A stretch of 64,000 nucleotides of DNA from Heterostelium album PN500 (taxonomy: Eukaryota; Evosea; Eumycetozoa; Acytosteliales; Acytosteliaceae). Where the stretch lies: assembly GCF_000004825.1 (NCBI RefSeq), contig NW_008805086.1, positions 837,410-901,409 of the forward strand. The letters are read 5' to 3'. The position numbers and the translations under genes were made by a program. Under the pieces are notes generated by a model. The model was not told the origin of the DNA. It saw only the letters and a program-made list of their open reading frames with translations, and ran no database searches. This document shows positions 11,438 through 24,992 of this stretch, one piece after another (positions within the stretch are counted from its first letter, which is position 1; every line of letters begins with the position of its first letter).

Positions 11438-12057
11438 TTAATAATCATCTTCACTTATACATTTCTCAACTAGTTCCATGATTGCAGGTGTTTCTAATGC
11501 AGCCATATATCTTTCTTTATCATTTATTTGTTTATTAACTAAATTGTTTTCGAAATATATATCGATTTATTATGTTGTTTAGTATAAAATGAATAAAGAG
11601 ATATGGTTGTATAAAAACATACTTTCCAATTCAGTTTGATGAGTACCTGGCTTTATATAGATATTCAATTTCGATGGTTTCGGTAGATAGTGTGCAATCT
11701 TTTGTCGCATACACAGTGCAATGGTTGGTGCAAGATGACAGTGTGGAACCGTCGGTTTAAAGTATATCGTAATCAAACAATCATTGTTATCCTCTACTTC
11801 TATCAGTTCTTCACTGACCACCTTTAGTTCTTCCAAAGTATTAGGTAGCTCTGGATCTAAAGTTGATCATATTAATTATCACTAAAATTCTATAATACTC
11901 TACAATCTTAAATATGATATATACCTCTAATCGATCTAATTATATCTATATCATTTATCAAATTAGAAATCATTAATTAATCAAATTTGAATACTAACTA
12001 GCTAAACATACCAAACACATCTTCAGAGTCAACTTTATTGTACCCATGAAATGTCAT
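11438..12057 (-). CDS. ciao2: CIAO2 / MIP18 family cytosolic Fe-S assembly factor
   Basis: Four exons join in frame: 12012-12057, 11925-11945, 11623-11856 and 11438-11538, giving 133 residues. The protein matches the MIP18 family (human CIAO2A/B, yeast Cia2). Matching blocks are DVFDIIRSIRDPELPNTLEE, then ITIYFKPTVPHCHLAPTIAL with the conserved PHC cysteine, then KLNIYIKPGTHQTELE, then NKQINDKERYMAALE. CIAO2 works with CIAO1 and MMS19 to deliver [4Fe-4S] clusters to cytosolic and nuclear apoproteins such as DNA polymerases and helicases. Exon 2 is only 21 nt, but including it restores the family sequence. The size is slightly shorter than human CIAO2B (163 aa) because the N-terminus is short. 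It lies tail-first toward gypsy debris, and its start is 333 bp from the end of GCN1. Confidence 0.9.
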
Positions 12058-12390
12058 ATTTTAACTGAAATATATATCTTTAAATTATAATGATATTTAT
12101 AATCTGTATTCCATAATCCTATTTATTTATATTTATATTTATATTATTTACAAAGACATTAACAAAAATGGTGTATATATGAAGATAAACATTTAAAAAA
12201 TGATTTTAATAAAAAATGAAAATCAAAAAAAAAAAAACAATAATATCTTTTTAAGGAAATTGAATGATGCTATTCCCAAAAACTAAATTTCCAATGCAAA
12301 TGGTGAAGTGTCGATTGATTTCACTATTTACAAAAAATATAATAAATAAGAATAGTTATTTTAATTATAATTTATATTTATTTATATATT
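12058..12390. other. Intergenic region
   Basis: AT-rich spacer between the 5' end of CIAO2 and the 3' end of GCN1, both reverse strand. It should hold the CIAO2 promoter. No element was identified. Confidence 0.6.
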
Positions 12391-15300
12391 TTAATATTGA
12401 GATTCATTCTCTGAATCAGGAGCTAACTTTATCAAGATTCTCTTGTGATAATCTAACAATGAGTTGGTGAGGGTGGTGTCGGTCACTGTCTTGAGATAGT
12501 CGTCCATGACAGCTGATTCTTCAAAGATTTGGAGTGCGTGTACCAATGTACGTTCGCAAGAGAGTTTGAGTGGGAGGTTGGTTCTTTCTTTCAGTCTGAT
12601 CATGGTGGGTGGAACGATGAGGTGGAGGTACTGACGAACGACCGATGGATGTGCCTTGCTGAATCGCTTAATGATATTGAGTGTGTTGATGGCGACTGTT
12701 GAGGCTGGGTCGCTAATCAACTGACTGAGATTTGGCAGGAGATCTGCGACGTGCGATGGTGAAGCACGCAAGATGTACTCGGCGAGGAGTGCAGCGGATT
12801 CTCTGATTGGTGCTTTCTCGTCCTTGAGATCGACTTGGCAAGTCGAAATGATTTGATTGATGTTTGGCGACGAGGTGATTTCCGAGCCGGAAACCTTGAC
12901 GACTTCGGCGAGTGTCAATGATTTACCGTAACGGACAACGACGGTTCCAGATGGACTGAGAAGTTGTGACTTGATAAATTGGTTGAGTGAGTCTGTGGAT
13001 GTGAAACACTTGGAAGCGGCACCAATAACTTGAGCGGCGAGATGCTTGAGATCGTCAGACTGGCTGAACAAGAAATCGTAGATGGCAATGAGAGTCTTGT
13101 CGAGATTGGCTTGGTCGATCTTTGGTTTCTTCTCGAATATCGATTGCAATGCTTTGAGCTTGACTTCCTGTGAGGTGCTGTCGGTCGTTGAGATACCGAG
13201 GATCAGTGAGTTGACCAATTGGTCGACGGATGGACTGAGTGTCATGAGCAAACCGAGAGCACTGGCGGCGTGGTTACGAACATTCTTGTGTGGATCGGCC
13301 AAAGCTTTGATAAAGGTTGGTTGGAGTTGTGGCAAGAAGATCTTCATTGAGGTCGGACACTTGACAATGAGTGCCGAGAGGGTCTGGAGGATGGCACTCT
13401 TGACACCGTGTGGGAATTTGTCACCGATGGTGAGAATGAGTGGACCGGTCATCTCCATAGCCGATGCCTTGACACCGTCTTGCGAAGTGAGACTGATGAC
13501 GGTGTGCAAAGTGTTGGTGGCAAGCTCACGTTGGTCGGCAGTACCGTAACGCAAACCATTGAGGAGAATGGGGAGAACCGATGCCAAACCCTTTGGAATG
13601 CAGAATGCTGGAATGGTTTTGGTGACTGGATCGACCTCGGACTCCAACTCTTCGACTCCCCTTTGTACGGATTGCAAGAAACGGAGGTTGTCCTTCTTGA
13701 GTGTCTTGGTGATGGCCAAGAGTGCGTGGTTGGCGGCAACCAACACTGACTTGTCAGAGTCATTGAACAATCTCAACAAAGCAATAATCAAATCATCGAT
13801 GTAATCCTCGAAATCAAGAGTGGTTCCACTACAGAACTCACCGATCAACTCACAAGCACCGAGGCGGATCGATGGCAATCCAGCTTCAGTCTGCTCAATG
13901 AGCAATGGAATGACAATCTCCAGACCTTCGTCGTCGATAGACTTGCAAATCGATACGGCAGCTGCCTTGATCTCCTTGGAGTTGGCAATGTCAGAAGCGG
14001 TGAACGACTCAATCAACACTGGGATCATAGTTGGCAAATGAGTGTACAAACCGTGTCCGGCATCCGACGAGAGCGAAGCCAAAGCCTGAGCGTTGGAGGT
14101 GGAGATGGGACGCGACAACATCTTGGGAACGATGAATGGAAGAACAATCGACGACTTGATGAGGACGATCTGACGGAGACCATCGAGTGAGTACTTGGCG
14201 AGATTGGCATCGGCGCTGTCGAGCTTGGCAATGAGGGAGGGCAAGATTTCATTGCTGGCCTTGGCAGAGAAGGTGTTGTGAAGTTGGTCGAATGCCTTGG
14301 CAGCGGCTTCACGCACGTCGATCAATGGATCGCAAAGCGCACGGGTGATACAGTGGACAACCGATGGGAGATATGGCTGGAGTTGAGTACGAGCCGAGGA
14401 AATGACTTCGGTGAGACCAATGCATACACCTTGACGAGTTTCCTCTTCCTTTGAGAGCAATCCACGCTCCAAAATCGGGAGAATCTCTGGGAGAATACGA
14501 TCTCCAAGCTTGGAAACAACGTCACCAAGAGTACGAGCGGCGATTTGTCTCTTGTCAATGTTGGATGAACCAATCGAGGAGATGATCATCTCGATCAAAG
14601 TTGGAAGAATCTCACGCAATGTCTTTGGTGTGTTATCAACAACGTACTTCCAGATCAACAACACCTTTTGACGCACAGAGATGTTGTTATCGAAACGCAT
14701 CATGTACAACGAAGATAAGATACGATCCAAACGATCCTTTCCAAGCAATGTGTAGATCTCATTCTTGGTTTGTGATTCGTTGGTTTCCTCTTCGTCGTCG
14801 CCACCGTCCTCTCCGGAAGCAGCTCTTGCTTTGGCAGCGGCAGCTCTTTCTTTCTTTGACATCTTGGCTGTCGATTGCTGTTGTTCTTTCTGTTGTTGCT
14901 CACGCTGTTGTTGTTCGGCGAGTTGCGATTGGACATCACCCAAACTCGATCCACCGAGCTTGAACAAAAGATCACCAAACAATTGGACACAAGACAAACG
15001 AATACGCCAGTTCTCATGGAAGAGTACACGCTCCAACGATGGAACAATGACCTCAATACCAGTGACAGCGAATTGAGTGATAATCGATTGACCACAACGC
15101 ATACAGACCTCACGAACCGGATCGGAATCGTCTGCCAAACCCTTGAGTACCTGTGGGAGTACACGTGGCAAGTATGGAAGGAAGGAATCACCGAACGAGA
15201 TTGGCGAGAAAACAAACATCGACATGACACCCTCACGTACGTGTGAACGTGGACTGTTAGCCATTGTTAGAAGCTCATTAATGAGATTGTTGAATCTCGA

Positions 15301-18300
15301 AATATCGAGGGAAGCAAGTACTTCGGAGAGACCTTGAGCGGCACCGGAACGTTCTACTGGCCCGACATCCGACTTGACAGTCTCCAACAACCATGGCACA
15401 AGAGTAGTGAAATTCTCCTCACCCATTCCACGAACGAGCAAACCGAGCGCTCTAGCACAGATAGCACGAACCTCTGGAATTGGATCAAGCAATACATTCT
15501 GGAGGGTTGGCATGAGAACGGCGAGATATGGAATCAACTCCTTGGGATCGGTCAACGAGCAGAGATTACCTACGATCTGACAAGTCATTTTCTTGATCTC
15601 TGAGCTACGCTCCTTCAAGGTTCTCTCGAGAATTGGCATCATCAACGACAATGAAGCTGGATCGATAGTATGGATATAGTTGGTATTGAGAAGATTCTCG
15701 AGAAGTTCACGTGAGTAGAGGTCTGGGTCGTTGTAGGTTTTCAATAACAGTGGAACATGGATTTGAATCTCTGGATTTCTAATGACGGAACCGATGTGAG
15801 AGAGTGCCTCTTTGGCTGCTTCTTGTACTTTGATGTGAGTGTCGTTGAGGACGTTGGTGAGCTTTGGCACGATGGTTGGCAAACATGCTGACAACTGCTT
15901 GGGTGCGCAGAATGCCATGGCACCGAGCAACTCGATCGATCCTTCTTTGGTACGCCACTGACGGTCGTCCAACGCCTTTAGGAGTGCTGGCAACACAATC
16001 TTGACACCGTGTCCAGAGAGCTGCGACATAATGGCACGCGCAGTCTCCGAGGTGGCAAGACGAACCTCAGCGCTACTGTCACCAAAGCAGACGAGCAACT
16101 TTGGAATAATTTGGATAACGTATGGTTCGAATACACGACCGAGAGTATTGCAAAGACATTCGAATGCAAACAGTGAACCTTGACGTGAGATTGGATGCTT
16201 CTTGTCCTCGACGAATCCAGTGAGTGTCGCCATGATGTTGTAGGCTTTCAATGATGAGATTCCAAGACCTTTGATTGCACCTGCCAAACCGAAAGCATTA
16301 CCCTTACGATCGGCATAGTCTGCTCCCATCTTGATGTTGTTCAACAACACCGGGATGATACGTTCACCTTGCTTCTTGAAGTGGGACAACAGTTGAGTGA
16401 GACACTTGGAGATGGTTTGTTGTACGTCTTCTGAGGGTGTGGACAGCGCTTGGATAAGTTTGTCCAAGATGACGACAACCTTTGGATTGGTGTCGTCCAT
16501 GTGCTTGGCGAGTGCACCCATCAGCACGACTACGGAAGCACGGATACTGTCTTCGTCTCCGGTTCCAGAGTCTGGACGCGACAAGAATCCCTCGAAAATC
16601 TTCAAGAGTTCCGAACTGAACTTGTCACCGACACCTGCAATAATGGTCATTCCAGCTTGGATAACCTCTTGAACGACCTCAGGCTTGGAATCGTAGAGTC
16701 CAGAGTTGATAATCCACTCGAACAACAGCGAGACGTCCTCTGGCGATGAGATGGCGGCACCGACACCTGAGAGTGCACGAATGATAGAACGACGATTGTG
16801 AATCATCTCTCTTGAATCCTTAATATCGACAGCTACATTATCGACGTAGGCTTTAATCAATGGTTCAATAGCGTAGGTGCGAATGGAGGAAGTGTCCAGC
16901 TTGGCTGCGGCAGTGAGTGCGACAATGTTGAGCTTACGCACTTCGTCGTGAACGCTGTAGATCGACTTGTTGAGGATCTCAAGGTAGCGGTTGACTGGTG
17001 GCTGTTGGTTGGTAGCTACCCAGATCTTGTCGGCAAGCTGAGCGACCGATGACTCTGGATCGTGCTTGACAAACCACAACTTTCCGATGTAGTCGTCCTC
17101 CCATTGGAACGATGGCTGGTAGATGGCCGGAATCTTTTCGACACCCTGCAGACAGATCGATCGGACCTGTTGGTGTGGCGAGATCAATCCTTCCATGAGC
17201 TCTTTGATGTCGGATTCTTCGACACCGTTGATGATCTGGAAGATCGATGCACGTGCCTGTGTCTCGAGACGTGTCGAGGTGGCAACCACAACAATGAGCG
17301 AGGCAATCATGGATCCACGTGGATACGGTTGTCCTTGGAGAGTGTGTCTCTCAATGATTTCCATTGAAAGCTCTTGGATGGTGTAGGAAACGGTCTTTTC
17401 CAGTCCGTTCTTGATGATTGGCCAGAAAAAGTTGAAGGCCGACGCTGGAAGTGGCTCCGACTTGGAGAGCTCCTTGACGTTGACGAGCACCTTTTGGATT
17501 CCAGAGAGAATCGCAATGTCTGACAACACCGGGGTGGCGTAGATGTTGCTGATCAAGTAGGTAACCATCATGGCGTAGTATTGTTCCAGTTTGATACGTC
17601 TTGGAACACAGATGGTCAGTGAGCGGTAGGTAGTCTGTGCCCAGTCGCCAACGATCGAATTCTTAAAGAGATCCAAGATTGGCAAGTAGAGAATCGAGAG
17701 ATACTCACCGGCAAACAGTGGCGATGCTTTTGCCATTGTTGTGACGGCGTCCAGTGCAATCTGGAAGATTCTGATGGTGGTGGTGACTTCACGACGCACG
17801 ACCGACTGCTCGGCAATCTGACGTTGTTTCTCCTTCTCGAGACGTTCGTCTTCACCACTCTCCTTCTTTCTCTTCTCCTCGGCACGACGCTTCAACTCCT
17901 CAGCTTTCTCCTCTTCGGCGGTCTTCTTCTTGGCGGTCTTTCCACGACGAATCTCAGAGGCGATACGCTCCTGCTCGGCCAGCGCCTTCTCGTCTACGAG
18001 TGGTTTCTCCTGGTAGAGTACACCCTCCTCGGCAGCGTGGATGGCCAGCTGGAGTGGAGTGAGACCGTTGATAGTCGACAACTGCAATGCACGAATAAAG
18101 TGTGGAACAGCATTCTCCACGACCTGAGCACACTTGACACGCGAGAACGTAGTCATTGCCGCTTGGAAAGCCTGTTGGTAGAGGACGGAACGACGGTTAT
18201 TCAAACCGTGGGCAAACAGATACTGTACGACGTCACGAGCCATATCCAAATGACTGGCGAACAACTCACGAGTGCTTGTTCCCAGTAGAGTGAGACAATC

Positions 18301-20632
18301 CACCCAGCAACCACCGACCAGCGGATGATTGGCGAGCAGCGCCAAAGCAGGATAGTTCTTGGCATCGAATGATGATCTTGATAATGTAGCTTTCAAAGCT
18401 GAACTATAAATATCATTGGTCAATTGTGTATTACTATTATTATTATTATTATTGTTATTATTATTATTATTGATATTTGAATGGGATTCCACCAACTTTG
18501 AAAACTCTGCAAAAAAGATGTTGGAAAGTTCTGGATTGTGTTGGTAGAGTTGATGAATTGCTTGTTTGGCGGCACGTCTTGTCTTCCATTGGGAGTGGAG
18601 CAAGAGCTGAACGATCGATTGGTAGGCGGTACGATCGTTGGCCTTGGCATTCAACAACTTGAGTGACTGGATGACGCTGGCTACGAGCTTGGTGATCTGG
18701 TCACTCTTTTGAGTTCTATTGAGGAAGGTCGGTTGATGGAGGAACGCGCTGTTTCCGACGAGCATTGGCATCAGCAGCTTGTCGGATTGGAGCTTGGTGG
18801 CGAATGGACAGCCCGGTGTCTGAATGATGGCAAGCAGATAGATGAGAGCGGCAGTGGTCGAGCCGGTTTCGCAGGTCTGTGGATTCTTGACCTGTTTCAA
18901 AATGGCAAAGATCGACTCGGAGAACGATGTATTGATCTGAGTGAGTTTCTTCTCCATCTTTTTGAAATCGACGTCGGCACCGAACGATCGCGAAAGCGCA
19001 ACAATAAATCTCGACTTTACCTGGTCGTCGTCCGCCTTCATCACAGTATTTATAAACTTGACCATTTGATCCGAAAGCAATTGATCCGATAAACTCAAAC
19101 AACTGCCAATCAGTTTTATACCTTGAATTCTATTTAATTTTGTAACTATAAATATTGTATGGAAAAGTAGTATTAATATCGATCGTCAAGTTGTCATTTA
19201 GTTGTTTGTTTGTTATTTATACACCTACATTCTTTTTCAAGATAAGCAGTCAGTGGAGTAAGAATTGACTTAACAATTGCCAACTTTTCATTTAATTCGT
19301 AACCATTAACCATTATTGAACTCAATGCATAGATTGTGTTTAATTTAACATGAAGATTACCTGGTGCTATAATAAAATAATAATAATATGAGGAAGAAGA
19401 AGATTAATATTGAGTTGATATCAAATGATATGAGAATTGTTATTAGTTTTGAACATACTGGTAAATCCTTTGACGATGTCATCGATTGAAGATAGAATTA
19501 CTTTAGCTTCCTTTGTTTTGATTGTAACAATGTTGAATACATTTTTAATTAGTTTCTTATTGATTGTTGTCACTTGGAACACTGGGATCAACATTGGAAT
19601 CAACTGAGTCTTTGTCAAAGTCGACAAATCGAAACTGACATATTCAAGAATAACATTCAAAACCTGTGTAATATCTTCTTGTGATCTTTTAATAAATCTT
19701 GATATAGTTGCTAGAATTGATTGTTATAACAAGTAAGTTGTTGTTGTTGTCAGTCCATGAATCATGAATATTCCATATAAAAACTTTGAAAAAAACTTAC
19801 GCATTAAAATAGTTGTGAAATCCTGAAGATCTAAAAGTTTAAAGATTGGAATGAATAGACGATGCTTGTCGATCGAGAGTGGCTGTGTGGAAGCTAACAC
19901 TACTTTGTTGTAGTAGTTGAGGAAGATGTCTTTGTGCTCTTGGAGCTGCTTCTCGCTGAACACCGACAGCAGGTAGCCAAAGAAGAATAGGGTCGACGAA
20001 GATTCGCTCGACTTGATCTGCGAGAAGTAGAGGTTCGCCAGCTTGGCGTGGTCCAGTTGGAATGCGCGGATAAAGTGTGTACGAGCGAATCCCAGTTGAG
20101 TGGCGGTCATGTCGGCGAGCAGCGAGCACTGCGCGTTGAGGAGGAGCGTGAGCATGGCGGGCGCGTCCTGTGCGAGCTGGTCGGCGCACTCGCGCAACAC
20201 GATGAGCGACCACTGCACGAGAGTGTTGTGCGGTACGTAGCGTGGCATGCTCGATGGTTTCGGGAGCTGCTTGGCAGCGGCGGCGAGCCGGCGGATGAAG
20301 CGCTCGACCGCCACCAGACGCAGGTCGGCGGGCGCGCGCGCGAATGCCGCCACCATCGAGTTGGCGACCAAGCGAATCGAGTAGGAGTCGCTATAGACAA
20401 ACAGTGTATTAAAGTATGCGTCGACCAGTGATTCCAGTCCGTCGATGGTGGTTGGCGGTTGACGCACCAACTCGTCGACGGCCGCTTTTCGCGCGGCACG
20501 ACTCGAACTCGAGAGCATCTTGCAATTGTTCATAAAACTCTGTTGTTCATCATCTTGATCGACAACCAACAAATGTTGTTGTTGTTCGCTATTGCTACCA
20601 CTATTGTTTTCTGTTGCTGTTACTTCTGTCAT
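12391..20632 (-). CDS. gcn1: GCN1 HEAT-repeat translational activator / ribosome-stall sensor
   Basis: Four exons join in frame: 19801-20632, 19459-19710, 19225-19366 and 12391-19102. The product is 2645 residues, close to yeast and human GCN1 (about 2670). GCN1 binds ribosomes, senses colliding ribosomes and, with GCN20, passes uncharged tRNA to the eIF2alpha kinase GCN2 in amino-acid starvation. Almost the entire protein is HEAT repeats, for example QRTISK-type helices and LADDSDPVREVCMRCGQSII. A Lys/Glu-rich charged stretch (about residues 800-870) and an Asn run near residue 620 interrupt them. The eEF3-like centre is present (KAYNIMATLTGFVEDKKHP, RQGSLFAFECL). The start at 20632 (MTEVTATENNSGSNSEQQ) is preferred; an in-frame ATG lies at 20653. 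Exon 1 is unusually G+C rich. It is divergent from the alanyl-tRNA synthetase gene. Confidence 0.93.
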
Positions 20633-22034
20633 TTTTCTTACTTCAGGTTTCAAACCAGATTCTTTTCTATTCTCTTTCTTTCTTTTTTAACTTTTTTGTT
20701 TTTTAAATTTTCAAACTAAAATATACATGAATAGAAAACTTTAAAATTGAATAACTATAACTAACTTTTCAAAAAGAGAGATAATAATTCAAATTTGAAT
20801 CAAGTCTAAAACAATAGATATATATAATTATATATTTTAGTAAAAGAAAATAAAGATAAAAAAACAAACAAACAAACAAACAAAACAATGATAAATTAAT
20901 GAAAAAGTAAAACTTTGTTTATGTTATTCAAGGTTAGAGAGACAGTCCAAAGCTCACGCAGTCATTGACAATTTTTTTTTTTTTTTAACATTTTTTTTTT
21001 AAAAATTTCTCACAAATTTGTTTTGTCGTGTTCCTTTTTATTTTTTTTTTTGATTGACATTGTTTTGTTTCATTCACGTTTTTTTAAAAATCAACAAAAA
21101 ACGTTACTTTTGGATTGACTTGGTTTTCAATTTTAAAATTCAAAAGCCTTTGATCACACATAGTTTTTCAAAAAGGTTTTTTTAAATGTTTTTATATTTT
21201 TTCAATAAATTGCTTAGTTTGGTAGTCCTTGACGGTAGTTATTTAAAATAAATTTATATTTTTCATTAAAAAGAGTTCTTTAAATTCCATTTCATTTTTG
21301 ATATTTCACTATTTTATTTATATTTTCTTTATTTATATATTTAATATATAATCTTTATTTTATTTTTAATCAATATATAAAGGTAATGTATTTCATTATC
21401 AATACATTATAATTGTTTGTTCTAGTCAATGAAATCAATCATTCAATATATGTCAAATCAAATAGAAAAGAATAGAATACAGCATTATTGTAATCAATAT
21501 AAATAGTTAGTTAGTCACTGACATTTTGAGTTTCAATACGACCAGATGTCTAATTCCTTGATATTTATCAAAAATAATTTATATTATAAAAAATCAATAA
21601 ACAACAATAACAACAACAGCGAAACAACACACAACGATGTCATCTTAATAATTTAACAACTTTTAAAAAAAAAAAATACAACAAACAATAACATCAATAT
21701 ATTCGGAAAATATAGTGGGTGGTTATGTTATAAGTTGTTTAATAATAACACACTTTTTTTTTTCACTTTTATTGAATTACTTAATCTATCTACTACTACT
21801 ATTTTGTTCTATAACATTCTATCTCATTCTATTCCTCAATTGTTGTTGTTGTTTTCTTTTAATTTCTGTGATTTTTAGTTGATTCAATTAGTTAGGTTAT
21901 TAACATTAATATTAATTCAATAATACCAAAAATAGATTAGATATTTATTTTTCTGTATAATTTTTATAATATAATAATATATATATTTGTATAGTTAGTA
22001 TATATTTTTGGGGTAGTGAATCAATCAATCAATA
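20633..22034. other. Divergent promoter region between gcn1 and alanyl-tRNA synthetase
   Basis: About 1.4 kb of AT-rich DNA with many poly(T) and poly(A) runs and no open frame. It must contain the promoters of both GCN1 (reverse) and AlaRS (forward). A CAAACAAACAAAC repeat lies near 20865-20885. Confidence 0.65.
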
Positions 22035-22256
22035 ATGACAAGTTCAGTACCAACAGTAAATGAAATCAGAAAGACATTCATTGATTTCTTTGTCAATAAA
22101 TGTGAACATACATTTGTGCCATCGTCACAGGTCGTTCCACACGACGATCCAACATTGTTGTTTGCCAACGCCGGTATGAATCAATTCAAGCCGATCTTCT
22201 TGGGTCAAGCCGATCCACGTAGCGAGCAGGCCAAGTTGAAGCGTGCCGCCAACTCA

Positions 22257-22291
<35 letters not shown>

Positions 22292-24992
22292 TCTCGACGA
22301 CGTCGGTAAGGACACCTATCACCACACCTTCTTTGAGATGCTTGGCAACTGGTCGTTCGGTAACTACTTTAAGCGTGAAGCCATCACCTGGGCTTGGGAG
22401 TTGTTGACCGACGTCTACAAGTTGGACAAGGAGCGTTTGTACGCCTCGTACTTTGGTGGAGCCGCCGACAAGGGTTTGGAGCCAGACTTGGAAGCCAAGT
22501 CGATCTGGGAGGAGTTCCTTCCGGCCGATCGTGTGCTGCCCTTTGGAATGAAGGAGAACTTCTGGGAGATGGGTGACACCGGTCCCTGCGGTCCATGCTC
22601 AGAGATCCATTTCGACAAGATCGAGGGTCGTACCGGTTCACAGGCATTGGTCAACGCCGACGATCCCACCTTGATTGAGATCTGGAATCTCGTGTTCATT
22701 CAATATAATAGAGAGGCCGACAAGTCGTTGCGTCCACTGCCAAACAAGCACGTCGATACCGGTATGGGATTGGAGCGTGTCACTTCGATCATTCAGAAGG
22801 TCGGAACCAACTATGACACTGACATTTTCGGACCGATCTTCACTGAGATCCAAAAGGTCACTGGATTCACCGAGCCATACGGTGGAAAGGTCGGAAAAGA
22901 CGATCCCGAACAAGTCGATATGGCATACAGAGTTATTGCAGATCACATTCGTACACTGACATTCTCGTTGGCCGACGGTGCCATTCCATCGAGTGATGGA
23001 CGTGGTTCCGTCTTGAGAAGAATCTTGCGTCGTGCCATCCGTTACGGTAAGCAAAAGTTAAAGGCTCCACCAGGATTCTTCCATCGTTTGGTCGACGTTG
23101 TCGTCGCTCATTTCGGTGAGTTCTTCCCAGAGCTGAGATCGCGTCCACAACACATCATCTCGGTGATTGAGAGCGAGGAAAAGATGTTTGAGCGTACATT
23201 GGACAAGGGTATCTTGGAGTTTGAAAACATCTTGAAAAAGACAAGCAACGGTGTGATCTCTGCTTCACACGCTCACTATCTCAGCTCTTCATTTGGTTTC
23301 CCAATCGATTTGACCACACTGATGGCCGAAGAGAAGGGTGTCAAGGTCGATCTCAAGGGTTACGAAGTGTTGGTCGAGAAATTCGCTGAGGATTCGCGTC
23401 GTCGTCAAAAGGAAAAGAAGTCCGAGTTGAATCTTGGTGCCGAGCCAATTTCGATTCTCCAGAAGCGTTCGATCCAACCAACCAACGACCAATACAAATA
23501 CGAACAGAAGGAGGTACAAACCGTTGTAAAAGCCATCTGGACCGGTAAGGAGTTGATCGATCAGTTGACTGCCGAGCACAAGAACACCTTGGTCGGTGTC
23601 ATCTTGGAGAGCACCAACTTCTATCCTGAGCAGGGTGGTCAGATCTACGACATCGGTAACATCAACTTTGTCGACAGTCAGAACACCGCATTCACCGTCT
23701 CTGACTGCAAGGTGTTCGGAGGTTACGTGCTGCACATCGGTTACATCTCGGACGACTGTGACAAGTTGGCCGTTGGCGACAAGGTCGAAACCACCGTCGA
23801 CTACACCCGTCGTATCCCAATCATGAGCAATCACACCTCCACTCACATGGTTAACTTTGCATTGAGACAAGTTCTCGGATCCACCGTCGACCAACGTGGT
23901 TCGCTCGTCGACAACACCCGTTTGCGTTTCGACTTCTCGTCGACCAAGGGTATGTCCAAGGACGAATTGGTCAAGACCGACGCCATTGTAAATGAGCTCA
24001 TTGCCAAGCAACTCAATGTCTATTGCAAGGACGTCGAGTTGGCCAGCGCCAAGAAGATCTACGGTTTGCGTGCCGTCTTTGGTGAAGTCTACCCAGATCC
24101 AGTGCGTGTTGTTTCCGTCGGTGTCGACGTCAACGACCTCCTTGCCAACCCATCGAACACCGAGTGGGCCAACTACTCTATCGAATTCTGTGGTGGTACT
24201 CACATCGCCAACTCAAAGGAGGCCGAACTCTTCACCATCGTCTCTGAGGAGGCCGTCTCTGCCGGTGTCAGACGTCTCTTTGCCGTCACCGGTACAGACG
24301 CCTCTGTTGTATACGACAACAACAGAAAGTTGGAGACCGCATTCACCGACGCCGCCAAACTCACTGGAAAGGATCTCAAGGATCACGTTCCATCGCTCCT
24401 CGCTCTCTTGGAGTCACATCCAGTCTCTGCATCAAAGAGGATCGAACTCCTCGAGAAGCTCAACAACTTGCAAACCACCGTAAAGAAATACTTTAAGGAA
24501 TTGGAGAGTTCATCGATCAGCGATTCAAACAAGGTTGTAGATGAAATCATTGCTCAATTAACTGAAAGTAAAGCTCCAGTACATGTTGGTGTTATCAATC
24601 GTAAGTTGACTCAACAACTTGTTGATATTTAAAATTATAACTAACTCTTATTCATTCATTCATTCTTTAATAATATTATAGTTGGATTGAATAACTCTGC
24701 TATTACAGATGCCATTAAGAACGTACAAAAGAAATGTCCAGACACTGCTATTATGTTTGTCAGTCCAGATCAAGAAAAGAAGAAGGTTTGTGTTCTCTCA
24801 ATCGTTCCACCAACATCCACTGCTGCCTCAAAGGGTTTGACTGCCAATGGATGGGTTGTAAAGGTTGCCGAACAACTCGGAGGTAAAGGTGGTGGCAAGA
24901 CCGATGTTGCCCAAGGTACCGGTTCCCAAATTGAAAACGTTGACAACGCCGTCGAATTTGCCAAAGACTTTGCCAAGAAGTTATCACTATAA
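22035..24992 (+). CDS. alaS: Alanyl-tRNA synthetase, cytosolic
   Basis: Class II synthetase that charges tRNA-Ala with alanine. Exons 22035-24600 and 24682-24992 give 958 residues, the usual length. The N-terminal catalytic core has NAGMNQFKPIFLG and [20 protein letters not shown] (about residues 76-97), followed by EMLGNWSFGNYFK, and later TGMGLERVTS (about 240). The editing domain has HTSTHMVNFAL (about 599, the HxxxH zinc site) and CGGTH (about 718), so mischarged Ser/Gly-tRNA hydrolysis should be intact. Exon 2 encodes the C-Ala/DHHA1 end with LGGKGGGKTDVAQGTG. If the 81-nt intron is retained, the protein ends after NRKLTQQLVDI and loses that C-terminal domain. Codons are strongly C/G-ending, as in a highly expressed gene. 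It could also supply the mitochondrion, but no presequence is visible. Confidence 0.96.

Noticed and set aside
13082-18288. Many forward-strand open frames opposite GCN1 and reverse frames over it
   Set aside because: They are shadows of the GCN1 HEAT-repeat coding sequence, whose frame and length match the family; none has a domain.
23289-24203. 304-codon reverse frame opposite alanyl-tRNA synthetase
   Set aside because: Antisense shadow created by codon bias of a highly biased gene.
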